A stretch of 64,000 nucleotides of DNA from Burkholderia metallica (GTDB lineage Bacteria; Pseudomonadota; Gammaproteobacteria; Burkholderiales; Burkholderiaceae), in contig NZ_CADFDB010000001.1 in NCBI RefSeq assembly GCF_902832845.1, positions 1-64,000 on the forward strand, given 5' to 3'. A model generated the notes under the pieces. It saw nothing but the letters and a program-made list of their open reading frames with translations, was not told where the DNA came from and did no database searches. Of this stretch, positions 44,999-54,677 are shown piece by piece; the first letter of the stretch is position 1, and each line of letters starts with the position of its first letter. The translations under genes were made by a program, and so were the position numbers.

Positions 44999-46141
44999 AT
45001 GTCAAAGCCAAGCAAGAAGATCCTCCTCCTGAGCGTCAGCGCCGGCGCCGGCCATACCCGTGCGGCCGAAGCGATTCGCGCGTTCGCCGACCAACATCCG
45101 GCCGGCATCGAAGCCACCCACCTGGACGTGATGGATTTCGTGTCCACCGGCTTCCGCAAGTTGTACACCGATCTCTACATCAAGCTCGTCAGCAGCCAGC
45201 CGGCGCTGTGGGGCTACCTGTACCAGAAGACCGACGAAGTCGATCCCGCCGCGCCGTCGCAGAAGATCCGGCGCGCGATCGAGCGGCTCAATTGCCGGGC
45301 GCTGCTCGCCGAAATCGAACGGCAGCGCCCCGACGCGATCATCTGCACGCACTTTCTGCCCGCCGAACTGCTGTCGCGCGAAATCCGCAAGGAGCGCGTC
45401 GATACGCCGGTGTGGGTGCAGGTCACCGATTTCGACCTGCACAGCATGTGGGTCGTGCCGAACATGCGCGGCTATTTCGCGGCCAACGACGAGATCGCGT
45501 GGCGCATGCATGCGCGCGGCATGGCACCCGACACGGTGCACGTCAGCGGCATCCCGATCATGCCGGCGTTCGGCCAGCCGCTCGATCGCGTGGCTTGCGC
45601 AGCCGAATTCGGCCTCGATCCCGCGCGCCCGACGTTCCTGATGATGTCCGGCGGCGCGGGCCTCGGCGGGCTCGATGTGCTGGCCGCGCGCCTGCTGGAG
45701 ATGGATGCCGACTTCCAGCTGATCGCGCTGGCCGGCAAGAACAAGGCGATGCTCGCGTCGCTGCAGGCACTGGCCGCGCGGCATCCGGGCCGGCTGTTTC
45801 CGCAGGGCTTCACGCAGCAGGTCGAACGCCTGATGGCGTGCGCGGACCTCGTGATCACGAAGCCGGGCGGCCTGACGACGTCCGAATGCCTCGCGATGCA
45901 GTTGCCGATGATCGTCAACTCGCCGATTCCGGGCCAGGAAGAGCGCAACGCGGATTTCCTGCTCGAACAAGGCGTCGCGCTGAAGGCGATCGACGACGAT
46001 GCGCTCGTCTACCGGATCCGCGCGTTGCTGCAAACGCCGGAGCGTCTCGCCGACATGCGCCGCCGTCTCGCGCCGCTCGGACGGCCGCTCGCCGGCCGCT
46101 TCGTGCTCGATCGCGTGCTGGGCCTGGAGCCTGTCGCATGA
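44999..46141 (+). CDS. Glycosyltransferase of the MGDG synthase/UgtP type
   Basis: GT28-like, GT-B fold glycosyltransferase of 380 residues, predicted to add a sugar to diacylglycerol at the inner face of the membrane. The N-terminal LLLSVSAGAGHTRAAEAIRA is the diagnostic MGDG-synthase loop. The C-terminal domain has the donor-binding TKPGGLTTSECLAM and NSPIPGQEERNADFL. It opens a tight operon with a membrane protein (ATGA overlap) and a phosphatase. Glycolipids of this kind replace phospholipids during phosphate shortage in other proteobacteria; no Pho box was identified here. Confidence 0.85.
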   Translation: MSKPSKKILLLSVSAGAGHTRAAEAIRAFADQHPAGIEATHLDVMDFVSTGFRKLYTDLYIKLVSSQPALWGYLYQKTDEVDPAAPSQKIRRAIERLNCRALLAEIERQRPDAIICTHFLPAELLSREIRKERVDTPVWVQVTDFDLHSMWVVPNMRGYFAANDEIAWRMHARGMAPDTVHVSGIPIMPAFGQPLDRVACAAEFGLDPARPTFLMMSGGAGLGGLDVLAARLLEMDADFQLIALAGKNKAMLASLQALAARHPGRLFPQGFTQQVERLMACADLVITKPGGLTTSECLAMQLPMIVNSPIPGQEERNADFLLEQGVALKAIDDDALVYRIRALLQTPERLADMRRRLAPLGRPLAGRFVLDRVLGLEPVA

Positions 46142-46632
46142 GCGGCGCGCGTTTCGTGCCGACGCGGCACACGCTGTTCGTCGTCGCATGGGTCATGTTG
46201 CTCGCGTATTGCTTCGCGAACGTCGAGATCCAGATCGAAGGCAGCGCGGGCTGGGCGGCCAACCTGCCGACCTGGCGCATCGAGCATCACTGGCTGCTCG
46301 ACATCTTCTGGGGTGGCCGACCGATGACGGGCTACCACGCGTGGGTGTTCCCGTTCGTCGCGCTGTTCTTTCACCTGCCGGCGGTGTTCAACGGACGGTG
46401 GTCGTGGCGCATCGAAGCCCGCATCATCGCGTGCATCATGGTGTTCTGGCTGACCGAGGATTTCCTGTGGTTCGTGCTGAATCCGGCTTATGGCCTGGCC
46501 CGCTTCAATCCGGCGAACGTGCCGTGGCACATCCACTGGCTGGGTGTAGCGCCGACCGACTACTGGACGATGAGTGCGGCCGCGATCGTGCTGTTCATCG
46601 TTTCCCGCGAGCGCAAGCGTGCCTTCTATTGA
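46138..46632 (+). CDS. Inner-membrane protein in the glycolipid operon
   Basis: A 164-residue protein with four predicted helices (around 11-28, 69-85, 97-114 and 145-158) joined by Trp/His-rich loops such as WRIEHHWLLDIFWGG and WHIHWLGVAPTDYW. No family is recognised. Its start overlaps the glycosyltransferase stop and its stop is 13 bases before the phosphatase start. The context suggests a role in handling or moving the lipid product. Confidence 0.75.
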   Translation: MSGARFVPTRHTLFVVAWVMLLAYCFANVEIQIEGSAGWAANLPTWRIEHHWLLDIFWGGRPMTGYHAWVFPFVALFFHLPAVFNGRWSWRIEARIIACIMVFWLTEDFLWFVLNPAYGLARFNPANVPWHIHWLGVAPTDYWTMSAAAIVLFIVSRERKRAFY

Positions 46633-46645
46633 TCCCCGACCCGAC

Positions 46646-47230
46646 ATGAAAATCGCCTTCCTCGCCGCGCTGGCCGTCGCGCTCGCCGCGCTCGTGCCGC
46701 CGGCCCATGCGGACCCGGCCGCCGCGTCGTCCGTCCGGCCGATCAAGTGGGCGCAGAGCCTGACCGACGGGCATGTGAACAACCTGCATCGCATCACGCC
46801 GACGCTGTACCGCAGCGCCCAGCTGTCGCGCGCGGACGTGCCGGAACTGCAGAAGCTCGGCATCCGCAAGGTCATCAGCTTCCGTTCGTTTCACTCGGAC
46901 GACGCGATCCTGGCCGGCACGCAGATCAGGATGCAGCGCATCCGGATCAACACGTGGGACATCCGCGACGAAGACATGGTCACCGCGCTGAAGGCGCTGC
47001 GCACGGCCGACCAGGATGGCCCGGTGCTGATCCACTGCCAGCACGGCGCCGATCGTACGGGCCTCGTGTCCGCGCTGTACCGGATGGTGTACCAGGGCTG
47101 GACGCGCGAGCAGGCGCTCGACGAGCTGCAGCACGGCGGCTACGGGTTCCACCCGATCTGGCAGAACATCACGAACTATCTGATGCACGTGGACGTCGAG
47201 CGTTTGAGGCAGGCAGTGAACAGCGGCTGA
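46646..47230 (+). CDS. Exported dual-specificity-type phosphatase
   Basis: Periplasmic cysteine phosphatase of 194 residues with a signal peptide (IAFLAALAVALAALVPPAHA). The P-loop is VLIHCQHGADRTGLV (CX5R), with the general-acid Asp probably in NTWDIRDEDM. Such DSP-like enzymes can act on lipid phosphates (phosphatidylglycerophosphate or inositide types) as well as phosphotyrosine. Placement after a diacylglycerol glycosyltransferase and a membrane protein favours a lipid substrate. A strong terminator follows. Confidence 0.85.
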   Translation: MKIAFLAALAVALAALVPPAHADPAAASSVRPIKWAQSLTDGHVNNLHRITPTLYRSAQLSRADVPELQKLGIRKVISFRSFHSDDAILAGTQIRMQRIRINTWDIRDEDMVTALKALRTADQDGPVLIHCQHGADRTGLVSALYRMVYQGWTREQALDELQHGGYGFHPIWQNITNYLMHVDVERLRQAVNSG

Positions 47231-47242
47231 CGAACGCATGAA

Positions 47243-47275
47243 AAACGCCGCCGACAATCGCTGTCGGCGGCGTTT
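47243..47275. terminator. Bidirectional terminator between glycolipid and betaine operons
   Basis: A perfect 14-bp stem (AAACGCCGCCGACA and its complement) closes a 5-base loop. A-rich and T-rich ends lie on either side, so it can serve both convergent transcripts. Confidence 0.85.
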
Positions 47276-47314
47276 CGTCGGTACATCGATGAGCGGGCGG
47301 CGCACCCGCTACCG

Positions 47315-49015
47315 TCAGACCGTCTCCGGCTGGCGCACCGCCTTCGCGACATTCCTCGCCATCGCACCGTTCGCGACGAAGTACGGCACGTCGACCCGCG
47401 CGAGCGGCTGGCGGCCGCGGATCTTGTCGGCGATCTTCTCGGCGATCATGATCGTCGGCGCGTTCAGGTTGCCGGTCGTGATGATCGGCATGATCGACGC
47501 ATCGACCACACGCAGCCCTTCGAGCCCGTGCACGCGGCCTTCTTCATCGACCACGGCCATGTCGTCGTAACCCATCTTGCACGAGCACGACGGATGGAAC
47601 GCGGTCTCCGCGCGGGCCCGCACGAACGCGTCGAGTTCCTTGTCGCTCTTGCAGTCGGCGCCCGGGTTCAGCTCGCGGCCGCGATAGCGGTCGAGCGCCG
47701 GCTGCCGCATGATCTCGCGCGTCGCGCGGATCGCATCGCGGAACTCGCGCCAGTCGAGCGCCTCGGCCATGTAGTTGAACAGGATGCTCGGATGATCGTT
47801 CGGATCGCGCGAGCGCAGCTTCACGCGGCCGCGGCTCGGCGAACGCATCGAGCCGACGTGCGCCTGGAAGCCGTGCATCTCGATCGCGTTGGAGCCGTTG
47901 TAGTTGATCGCCACCGGCAGGAAGTGATACTGGATGTTCGGCCAGAGATCGTCGTCGCGCGTGCGGATGAAGCCGCCCGCTTCAAAGTGGTTGCTCGCGC
48001 CGAGACCGGTGCCGTTCAGCATCCATTCGAGGCCGATCTTCGGCTGGTTCCACCACTTGAGCGCCGGGTACAGCGACACCGGTTCCTTGCACTCGTACTG
48101 GATGTACATCTCCAGGTGGTCCTGCAGGTTCTGGCCGACACCGGGCAGATCGAGCACGACCGGGATGTCGAGCGCCTTCAGCCACGCGCCGGGGCCGACG
48201 CCCGAGCGCTGCAGCAGTTGCGGCGACGCGATCGCGCCGCTGCAGACGAGCACTTCGCGGCGCGCATGCGCGGTCGCGCGCTCGCTGCCGCGCAGGTACG
48301 TGACGCCCGATGCGCGCTTGCCGTCGAACAGGACGCGGTCGGCGAGCGCGTGCGTGACGATTTCGAGGTTCGACCGCGTCTTCGCCTGGTCGAGGTAGCC
48401 GCGCGCGGTGCTGGCGCGGCGGCCCTTCGGCGTGACCGTGCGGTCCATCGGGCCGAAGCCTTCCTGCTGATAACCGTTCAGGTCGTCGGTGCGCGGATAG
48501 CCTGCCTGCACGCCCGCGTCGACCATCGCCTCGAACAGCGGGTTCACGCCCGGCTTGCTGGTCGTGACCGACACGGGGCCGCTGCCGCCGTGATAGTCGT
48601 TCGGGCCGACGTCGCGCGTCTCGGCTTTCTTGAAGTACGGCAGGCAGTCGAGATACGTCCAGTTCTCGAGGCCCTTGTGCGTCGACCAGTTGTCGTAGTC
48701 GAGCGCGTTGCCGCGGATGTAGCACATCCCGTTGATCAGCGACGAACCGCCGAGCCCCTTGCCGCGGCCGCATTCCATCCGGCGGTTGTCCATGTGCGGC
48801 TCGGGGTCGGTTTCGTACGCCCAGTTGTAGCGGCGGCCCTGCAGCGGGTAGGCGAGGGCGGCCGGCATCTGCGTGCGGAAGTCGAAGCGGTAGTCGGGGC
48901 CGCCCGCTTCGAGCAGCAGCACCGTCACGTCCGGATCTTCCGTCAGGCGCGTTGCGAGCACGTTGCCCGCGGAACCTGCGCCGCAGATGATGTAGTCGTA
49001 TTCGCGTGTCGTCAT
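47315..49015 (-). CDS. betA: Choline dehydrogenase
   Basis: FAD-dependent GMC oxidoreductase of 566 residues that oxidises choline to betaine aldehyde at the membrane. The FAD-binding start is [22 protein letters not shown] signatures follow: [20 protein letters not shown] and [16 protein letters not shown]. The C-terminal [13 protein letters not shown] holds the catalytic His, and the end [20 protein letters not shown] is typical. The ATG before TTREYDYI gives normal length. It follows betB by 16 bases in the order betI-betB-betA. Confidence 0.95.
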   Translation of the reverse strand: MTTREYDYIICGAGSAGNVLATRLTEDPDVTVLLLEAGGPDYRFDFRTQMPAALAYPLQGRRYNWAYETDPEPHMDNRRMECGRGKGLGGSSLINGMCYIRGNALDYDNWSTHKGLENWTYLDCLPYFKKAETRDVGPNDYHGGSGPVSVTTSKPGVNPLFEAMVDAGVQAGYPRTDDLNGYQQEGFGPMDRTVTPKGRRASTARGYLDQAKTRSNLEIVTHALADRVLFDGKRASGVTYLRGSERATAHARREVLVCSGAIASPQLLQRSGVGPGAWLKALDIPVVLDLPGVGQNLQDHLEMYIQYECKEPVSLYPALKWWNQPKIGLEWMLNGTGLGASNHFEAGGFIRTRDDDLWPNIQYHFLPVAINYNGSNAIEMHGFQAHVGSMRSPSRGRVKLRSRDPNDHPSILFNYMAEALDWREFRDAIRATREIMRQPALDRYRGRELNPGADCKSDKELDAFVRARAETAFHPSCSCKMGYDDMAVVDEEGRVHGLEGLRVVDASIMPIITTGNLNAPTIMIAEKIADKIRGRQPLARVDVPYFVANGAMARNVAKAVRQPETV

Positions 49016-49031
49016 GACGGGTTCTCCTCCT

Positions 49032-50501
49032 TTAAAACACCGGGTTGTAGCGGCCGAGCTCGACCTGCACCGACTTGATCCGAGTGTAGTGCTCGAGCGT
49101 CGTGATGCCGTTCTCGCGTCCGACACCGGATTGCTTGTATCCGCCAACCGGCATCTCGGCCGGCGATTCGCCCCACGTGTTGATCCAGCAGATGCCGGCT
49201 TCGAGGCGATGGATCGTGCGGTGCGCGCGCGACAGGTTCTCGGTCACGACGCCGGCCGCGAGGCCGTAGTGCGTGTCGTTCGCGCGGGCGATCACTTCGT
49301 CCTCCGATTCGAAATCGAGAATGCTCATCACCGGCCCGAAAATCTCTTCGCGCACGATCTTCATGTCGTCGCGGCAATCGCCGAACACGGTCGGCGCGAC
49401 GTACTGGCCGCTGCCGAAATGGCCGTCGGTCAGGCGCGTGCCGCCCGCGAGCAGCTTCGCGCCCTCGGCCTTGCCGCTGTCGATGAAGCCGAGCACCTTG
49501 TCGAGCTGCGCGGCCGACACGAGCGGGCCGAAGTTGGTGTCGGCATCGGTCGGCTTGCCGACGCGGATGCGCTTCACGCGTTCGAGCACCTTCTGCGTGA
49601 ACGCGTCCTTCACCGAACGGTGCACGAACACGCGCGTGCCGTTCGTGCAGACCTGGCCCGAGCTGAAGAAGTTGGCGGTCACCGCGATGTCGGCCGCGCG
49701 GTCGAGGTCCGCATCGTCGAACACGATCAGCGGCGACTTGCCGCCCAGTTCCATCGTCACTTCCTTCAGCGACGACGCGCCGGCAAGCGACATCACCTTC
49801 TTGCCGGTTTCGACGCCGCCGGTGAACGACACCTTCGCGATGTCCGGGTGGCCCGTCAGCAGCGCGCCGACCGAGCCGTCGCCCTGCACGACGTTGAACA
49901 CGCCGGCCGGCACGCCGGCTTCGGTATAGATTTCCGCGAGCTTCAGCGCGGTGAGCGGCGTGACTTCGCTCGGCTTGAACACCATCGCGTTGCCGGCCGC
50001 GAGCGCGGGCGCGGTCTTCCAGCACGCGATCTGGATCGGGTAGTTCCACGCGCCGATGCCCGCGCACACGCCGAGCGGTTCGCGGCGCGTATAGACGAAC
50101 GACTCGGCGCGCAGCGGCACCTGCAGCCCTTCGATCGCGGTCGCGAGGCCAGCGTAATACTCGATCACGTCCGCGCCGGTGACGATGTCGACCGCGAGCG
50201 TCTCGGCGATCGGCTTGCCCGTGTCGCGCGTTTCGAGCGCCGCGAGCTCGTCGTTGCGCTCACGCAGCAGGTCGACCGCGCGGCGCAGGATGCGCGAGCG
50301 CTGCATCGCGGTCATCGCGGCCCATTCGCGCTGACCTGCCTGTGCGGACGCCACCGCGCGGTCGACGTCGGCCGCGCTCGCCTGCTGCACCTGCGCGAGC
50401 AGTTCGCCGGTGGCGGGATCGAAGGTGTCGAAAGTCTTGCCGCTCGTGGCGTCGACGTAACCGCCGCCGATGTAGAGGCGCTGCAAACCGAATACGGACA
50501 T
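49032..50501 (-). CDS. betB: Betaine aldehyde dehydrogenase
   Basis: NAD(P)-dependent aldehyde dehydrogenase of 489 residues converting betaine aldehyde to glycine betaine. The general base Glu is in [19 protein letters not shown] and the nucleophile Cys in [16 protein letters not shown]. Cofactor motifs PWNYP-like ([13 protein letters not shown]) and [11 protein letters not shown] are present. GPVMSILDF and the [19 protein letters not shown] segment match BetB. The length is normal. It is co-directional with betI and betA, and the product protects against osmotic stress. Confidence 0.95.
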   Translation of the reverse strand: MSVFGLQRLYIGGGYVDATSGKTFDTFDPATGELLAQVQQASAADVDRAVASAQAGQREWAAMTAMQRSRILRRAVDLLRERNDELAALETRDTGKPIAETLAVDIVTGADVIEYYAGLATAIEGLQVPLRAESFVYTRREPLGVCAGIGAWNYPIQIACWKTAPALAAGNAMVFKPSEVTPLTALKLAEIYTEAGVPAGVFNVVQGDGSVGALLTGHPDIAKVSFTGGVETGKKVMSLAGASSLKEVTMELGGKSPLIVFDDADLDRAADIAVTANFFSSGQVCTNGTRVFVHRSVKDAFTQKVLERVKRIRVGKPTDADTNFGPLVSAAQLDKVLGFIDSGKAEGAKLLAGGTRLTDGHFGSGQYVAPTVFGDCRDDMKIVREEIFGPVMSILDFESEDEVIARANDTHYGLAAGVVTENLSRAHRTIHRLEAGICWINTWGESPAEMPVGGYKQSGVGRENGITTLEHYTRIKSVQVELGRYNPVF

Positions 50502-50533
50502 GAGGATCTCCTTGAGGGCGACTGCGTGACGCG

Positions 50534-51118
50534 TCAGTCGGACGCGAGCAGCAGGTCGATGTAAGTGTGGGCGAGCTTCAATGCCGCCCGGGTGTCGATC
50601 GGGCCGCCGGCGAGCGCGCCGCGCAGCCACAGGCCGTCGATCAGCGCGGCGAGGCCGCTGGCGGCTTCGCGCGCTTTCGTGCGCGGCAACGCCTTCGCGA
50701 ATTCGGCGCACAGGTTCGAATGGAGGCGCCGCGTGTTGACGTGCTGCAGGCGCTTGAGCATCGGGTCGTGCATGCTCTGCGACCAGAACGCGAGCCACGT
50801 CTTCATCACGGGCGCGCTGACCTGCGTGTCGTCGAAGTTCGCGGCGACGATCGCGCGCAGCCGCGAACGCGGATCCTTGCGCGCGGCGACGCGGCGGTGC
50901 GTGGTAGCCGACCACAGGTCGCGCAGCACGTGCCGCATCGTCGCTTCGAGCAGGCCGTCCTTGTCGCCGAAGTAGTGGCTGACGATACCCGTCGAGATGT
51001 TCGCGCGCTGCGCGACCGATGCGAGCGTCGTGCCGGGCAGGCCTGCTTCGTCGATCGAGCGCAGCGTGGCGTCGATCAACTGTGCGCGGCGAATCTCCCG
51101 CATTCCGACTTTCGGCAT
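50534..51118 (-). CDS. betI: Choline-responsive TetR-family repressor BetI
   Basis: TetR repressor of 194 residues that senses choline. The N-terminal [20 protein letters not shown] and the [23 protein letters not shown] are the standard BetI start. The ligand domain begins [19 protein letters not shown]. It heads betIBA, and a dyad fitting its operator lies about 60 bases before its start, so it should repress its own operon until choline is present. Confidence 0.95.
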   Translation of the reverse strand: MPKVGMREIRRAQLIDATLRSIDEAGLPGTTLASVAQRANISTGIVSHYFGDKDGLLEATMRHVLRDLWSATTHRRVAARKDPRSRLRAIVAANFDDTQVSAPVMKTWLAFWSQSMHDPMLKRLQHVNTRRLHSNLCAEFAKALPRTKAREAASGLAALIDGLWLRGALAGGPIDTRAALKLAHTYIDLLLASD

Positions 51119-51176
51119 CGCAACTCCCTTCGCCCGGACGGGCCGTTCCTGGAAGTCGAGAGCTTAGCGGTTTTTT

Positions 51177-51190
51177 ATTGATCGTTCAAT
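51177..51190. promoter_or_regulatory. Candidate BetI operator
   Basis: ATTGATCGTTCAAT is a dyad (ATTGA/TCAAT arms) set in TTATTGATCGTTCAATCAA, an A+T-rich island just upstream of betI. It resembles the dyads reported in front of bet genes elsewhere. The position suits repression of betIBA. Confidence 0.65.
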
Positions 51191-51837
51191 CAACAAAAAA
51201 TCGGGGTCGGACGGTGATGGAGCTGCGGGGTCGGCCAAATCGGCAGCGGATCGCGCGTTGTGCAGGTGCGGAAAAATAATTGAAAGATGATTAAGAATGC
51301 TGAAGTTTGTTTAAAACGATTCGTGAAGTTGACGATCAATCCGGGTAATCGTTGCGGATGTCGAAGCGATTACGGAATGAAAGAATATTGAGCTGTGTGA
51401 TATTCGATGAAATATGACGGACGGTGGGCGAAACGACGTCACGATTCATTCATGAAAATTCGTTTTAAATGGATGAATGAAACTGCTTAAGTTGTTGATT
51501 GAAAACTAATTTATAGAAGTTTACCGGGGGCTGACTGCTGTCGCGCAAACGATTGCATTCGCCTTCGAGTGCACAGTGCTTACCATAAAAAATGACGAAA
51601 TAATTTGAAATCGCCGTATTTCCTAGCAGAGTAGAGGGTATCGTTTGGATGACTTGAGTCAGTAATATTGTCCGTATTAGTATGGCGCCGCACTACGAAG
51701 AATGAATCGATGCCGCCGGGATTGCTGCGGCGCATTGGCCGGCCGCGCCGTTCGGCGCGCGCGCAAGAACCGGCGCAGTCATTGCGCATCTGCAGCATGC
51801 CGCGACGTCGAGACGCCGCATCCACCGGAGAACGACG
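51191..51837. other. AT-rich non-coding region before the rhamnolipid operon
   Basis: About 650 bases with no gene, of which the first 500 are much richer in A+T than anything else in the window. It contains the inverted repeat TTCATTCAT (51445-51453) / ATGAATGAA (51473-51481) around a 19-base loop, plus several TTTAAA, AATAATT and ATAAAAAATG stretches. It probably carries the rhlA promoter and binding sites for global or silencing proteins. No convincing lux-type box was found by eye. Confidence 0.6.
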
Positions 51838-52740
51838 ATGCTGACCGAAAAACACGTGGTCCCGCTGCCGAATGGTCTGAAGGTCTACGTCGAACGGAAC
51901 GTGTTCGACCCGGCGTTCGACACGGCGATGCTCGTCAACGGCGCGCTCGCGACGACCGCGTCGTTCGGGCAGACCGTCCAGTATCTCGGCGAGCGGATGA
52001 ACACGATCTGCTTCGACCTGCCGTACGCGGGGCAGTCGCGCCAGCACAATCCGGGCTGCTTCATTCTGACGAAGGACGACGAAGCCGCGATCCTGCAGCA
52101 CCTCGTCGAGCGCTTCGCGCCGGCCTACCTCGTGTCGGTGTCGTGGGGCGGCGTCGCGTCGCTGTTCGCGCTCGCGCGCGGCTGCCCGAGCGTGCGGCGC
52201 GCGGCGATCTGCTCGTTCTCGCCGTTCCTGAACGACGCGATGGTCGACTACGTGACGCGCGCCCGCGACCACATCGCGGCCGGCGAAAACCTGAAGGCCG
52301 CGCAGTTGCTGAACGACACGGTCGGCCGCTACCTGCCGCGCATCATGAAGCTGTACAACTACCGCTACCTCACGCGCCTGCCTCGCGACGAGCAGGACCA
52401 GGTCGCGTTCCACGTCGACCAGATCCTGTCGCTGCAGCCCGAGCGCTACCTCAGCGAGTTCTCGAACATCGGCTGCGAACTGCTGTTCCTGAACGGCGAG
52501 CGCGACGAATACACGACGCCCGCCGACGTGCGCCAGCTCGGCGCGCACGTGCCGCGCGCACGGTTCGCGACGGTGCCCGACGCCGGCCACTTCCTCGACA
52601 TCGAAGGCCGCGCGCAGCGCGAGCACACGCGCGCGGCGCTGCTCGACTTTTTCTGCGGCGGCGCGTCGCTCGCCGCCGGCCTCGCGCTCGCCGCCGCGCA
52701 GGCGTGCGCGCCGGCGCCGATGCACGCGCTGTCGTCGTGA
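51838..52740 (+). CDS. rhlA: 3-(3-hydroxyalkanoyloxy)alkanoate synthase RhlA
   Basis: Alpha/beta-hydrolase-fold acyltransferase of 300 residues that joins two 3-hydroxyacyl chains into the lipid part of rhamnolipids. The start LTEKHVVPLPNGLKVYVERN and DLPYAGQSRQHNPG are close to known RhlA proteins. The active Ser is in VSVSWGGVASLFALARG, the Asp near NGERDEYTTP and the His in PDAGHFLDIEG. It begins the rhamnolipid operon; the AT-rich region precedes it. The Ala-rich final 25 residues are not conserved. Confidence 0.93.
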   Translation: MLTEKHVVPLPNGLKVYVERNVFDPAFDTAMLVNGALATTASFGQTVQYLGERMNTICFDLPYAGQSRQHNPGCFILTKDDEAAILQHLVERFAPAYLVSVSWGGVASLFALARGCPSVRRAAICSFSPFLNDAMVDYVTRARDHIAAGENLKAAQLLNDTVGRYLPRIMKLYNYRYLTRLPRDEQDQVAFHVDQILSLQPERYLSEFSNIGCELLFLNGERDEYTTPADVRQLGAHVPRARFATVPDAGHFLDIEGRAQREHTRAALLDFFCGGASLAAGLALAAAQACAPAPMHALSS

Positions 52741-52807
52741 CGCCGCACGCCGTGCGTCCGGTACGCGCGGCGCACCCGAATTTCCATCCCAACGAGGCAG
52801 GCCCGCC

Positions 52808-53377
52808 GTGAATATCGTTCAGACCATCGCCATCGTCGTTCCGTGGGCCGCGTGGCTCGCCTACTGGATCGCCACGTCGCAACGCGTGAAGACGACCGTG
52901 CGCAAGGAAGCGTCGCGTTCGCGCACGCTGCAGTCGATTCCGCTGATCGTCGGCGGCGCGCTGATCATCCTGCCCGATCTGTCGTGGCAGGCGCTCGTGC
53001 CGGACTGGCAGCGCTTCGGCCTGCAGGCGCAGTGCGGGCTCGCGGTGCTCGTGGCCGGCCTGCTGTTCTCGGTGTGGGCGCGGCTGCACCTCGGCACGAA
53101 CTGGAGCGTGTCGGTCACGCTGAAGGAAAACCACGAACTCGTTCGCACGGGGCCGTACGGGCTCGTGCGTCACCCGATCTATACGGGTTGCCTGATCGCG
53201 CTCGTCGGCGCCGCGCTGATCGGCGGCGAATCGCGCGGCGCGATCGGCGTGCTGCTCGTGTTCGCGTCGCTCGCGTACAAGGTGCGCGTCGAGGAGAGCT
53301 GGCTGACCGGGTATTTCGGGCCGGCGTACGCGCAGTACCGCCGCGAGGTCGCGGCGTTGATTCCCGGCTTCTACTGA
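52808..53377 (+). CDS. Isoprenylcysteine carboxyl methyltransferase-like membrane protein
   Basis: Integral membrane protein of 189 residues with four or five helices. The SAM-binding end of the ICMT/PEMT-like family is clear: GPYGLVRHPIYTGCLIA and later EESWLTGYFGPAYAQYRREV. Bacterial members are mostly of unknown substrate. It sits between rhlA and rhlB with short gaps (67 and 16 bases), so it is co-transcribed. It could methylate a lipid acid such as the free carboxyl of the hydroxyalkanoate or rhamnolipid; that is inference from position only. Confidence 0.82.
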   Translation: MNIVQTIAIVVPWAAWLAYWIATSQRVKTTVRKEASRSRTLQSIPLIVGGALIILPDLSWQALVPDWQRFGLQAQCGLAVLVAGLLFSVWARLHLGTNWSVSVTLKENHELVRTGPYGLVRHPIYTGCLIALVGAALIGGESRGAIGVLLVFASLAYKVRVEESWLTGYFGPAYAQYRREVAALIPGFY

Positions 53378-53393
53378 ACCCGCGAGGCGCGCG

Positions 53394-54677
53394 ATGGCGA
53401 AGATGATCGTGACCGCGATCGGCTCGGCGGGCGACGTGCATCCGCTGCTCGGCGTCGCGCGCACGCTCGCGGCGCGCGGCCACGACGTCGTATTCTGCAC
53501 GCATGCGCCGTTCGAGACGGTCGTGCGCCGCTTCGGCTTCGAATTCGTGCCGATCGGCACCGCGGCCGAATACGAGGCCGCGATGGCGAACCCCGCGCTG
53601 TGGGATTCGCGCACGTCGTTTCGCACGCTGTGGCAGGTGATCGCGCCGACGCTGCGCCCGCATTACGACACGCTGCGCGCGCTGACCGACGGCGACACGG
53701 TGCTCGTCGGCACGCTGTGGGCGTTTTCCGCGCGCTTCATGCAGGAACTGCACGGCACGCCGTACGTGTCGGTGCAGGTATCGCCGTCGACGCTGCTGTC
53801 CGCGCATGCGCCGCCGACGCACCCGCGCCTGACGATTCCCGCGCGCTGGCCGCTGCCCGTGAAGGCGGCGCTGATGACGCTGATCGAGCGCCTGGTGCTC
53901 GATCGCACGTGCGGCCCCGCGCTCGACGCGGTGCGCCGCGATCTCGGGCTCGTGCCCGCGCGGCGCGTGCTCGGCCGCTGGCTGCATTCGACCGACGGCG
54001 TGCTGTGCCTGTTTCCCGGCTGGTTCGCGCCGGCGCAGCCCGACTGGCCGGCGAACCACCTGCAAAGCGGCTTCCCGTTGTTCAACGACGTTGCGGCCCC
54101 CGACGACGATGCGGCGCTCGACGCGTTTCTCGCGGCCGGCGAGCCGCCGGTCGTGCTGACGGCCGGTTCGACGCGCGTCGATCACGCGGCCTATGCGCGC
54201 GCGGCGGCGCACGCGCTGCGCGCGACCGGCGCGCGCGGCATCCTGCTGACGCCGCACGAGGCGGCGCCGGACGGCGACCGGCTGCTCGTGCGCCGTTTCG
54301 TGCCGATGCGCACGCTGCTGCCGCGCTGTCGCGCGCTCGTGCATCACGGCGGGATCGGCACCGCGGCGCTCGCGTTCGAAGCCGGGATCGCGCAGGTCGT
54401 CACGCCGTTCGCGCACGACCAGTTCGACAACGCGCAGCGGGTGGCCGTCAGCGGCTGCGGGGTGCGTGTCGACGGCCCGATCGACGGTGCGCGCCTCGGC
54501 GCGGCGCTCGCGCGCGTGCTCGGAGAGCCTTCCTTCGCGGTGCATGCCGCACGGGCGCGTGCGCGGCTGGCGGCCGAGCGGGACGGCTGCGAAGCCGCCG
54601 CCGATTTCATCGAACGGTTCGCGCCGACGCGCGGGCGGGCCGCCGCGCGGCCCGAAGTCGCGGCGGCCGGCGCATGA
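53394..54677 (+). CDS. rhlB: Rhamnosyltransferase chain B (RhlB)
   Basis: GT1-family GT-B glycosyltransferase of 427 residues that transfers rhamnose from dTDP-L-rhamnose to the hydroxyalkanoate dimer, giving mono-rhamnolipid. The N-terminal IVTAIGSAGDVHPLLGVART and the C-terminal donor site CRALVHHGGIGTAALAFEAG and TPFAHDQFDNAQR are diagnostic. The last 20 residues are Ala/Arg-rich and variable. Its stop overlaps the start of the MFS gene by four bases. Confidence 0.93.
   Translation: MAKMIVTAIGSAGDVHPLLGVARTLAARGHDVVFCTHAPFETVVRRFGFEFVPIGTAAEYEAAMANPALWDSRTSFRTLWQVIAPTLRPHYDTLRALTDGDTVLVGTLWAFSARFMQELHGTPYVSVQVSPSTLLSAHAPPTHPRLTIPARWPLPVKAALMTLIERLVLDRTCGPALDAVRRDLGLVPARRVLGRWLHSTDGVLCLFPGWFAPAQPDWPANHLQSGFPLFNDVAAPDDDAALDAFLAAGEPPVVLTAGSTRVDHAAYARAAAHALRATGARGILLTPHEAAPDGDRLLVRRFVPMRTLLPRCRALVHHGGIGTAALAFEAGIAQVVTPFAHDQFDNAQRVAVSGCGVRVDGPIDGARLGAALARVLGEPSFAVHAARARARLAAERDGCEAAADFIERFAPTRGRAAARPEVAAAGA

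Noticed and set aside
51191-51837. A small RNA or CRISPR-like repeat in the AT-rich island
   Set aside because: Only one inverted repeat is seen, with no regular repeats and no clear promoter-terminator pair.
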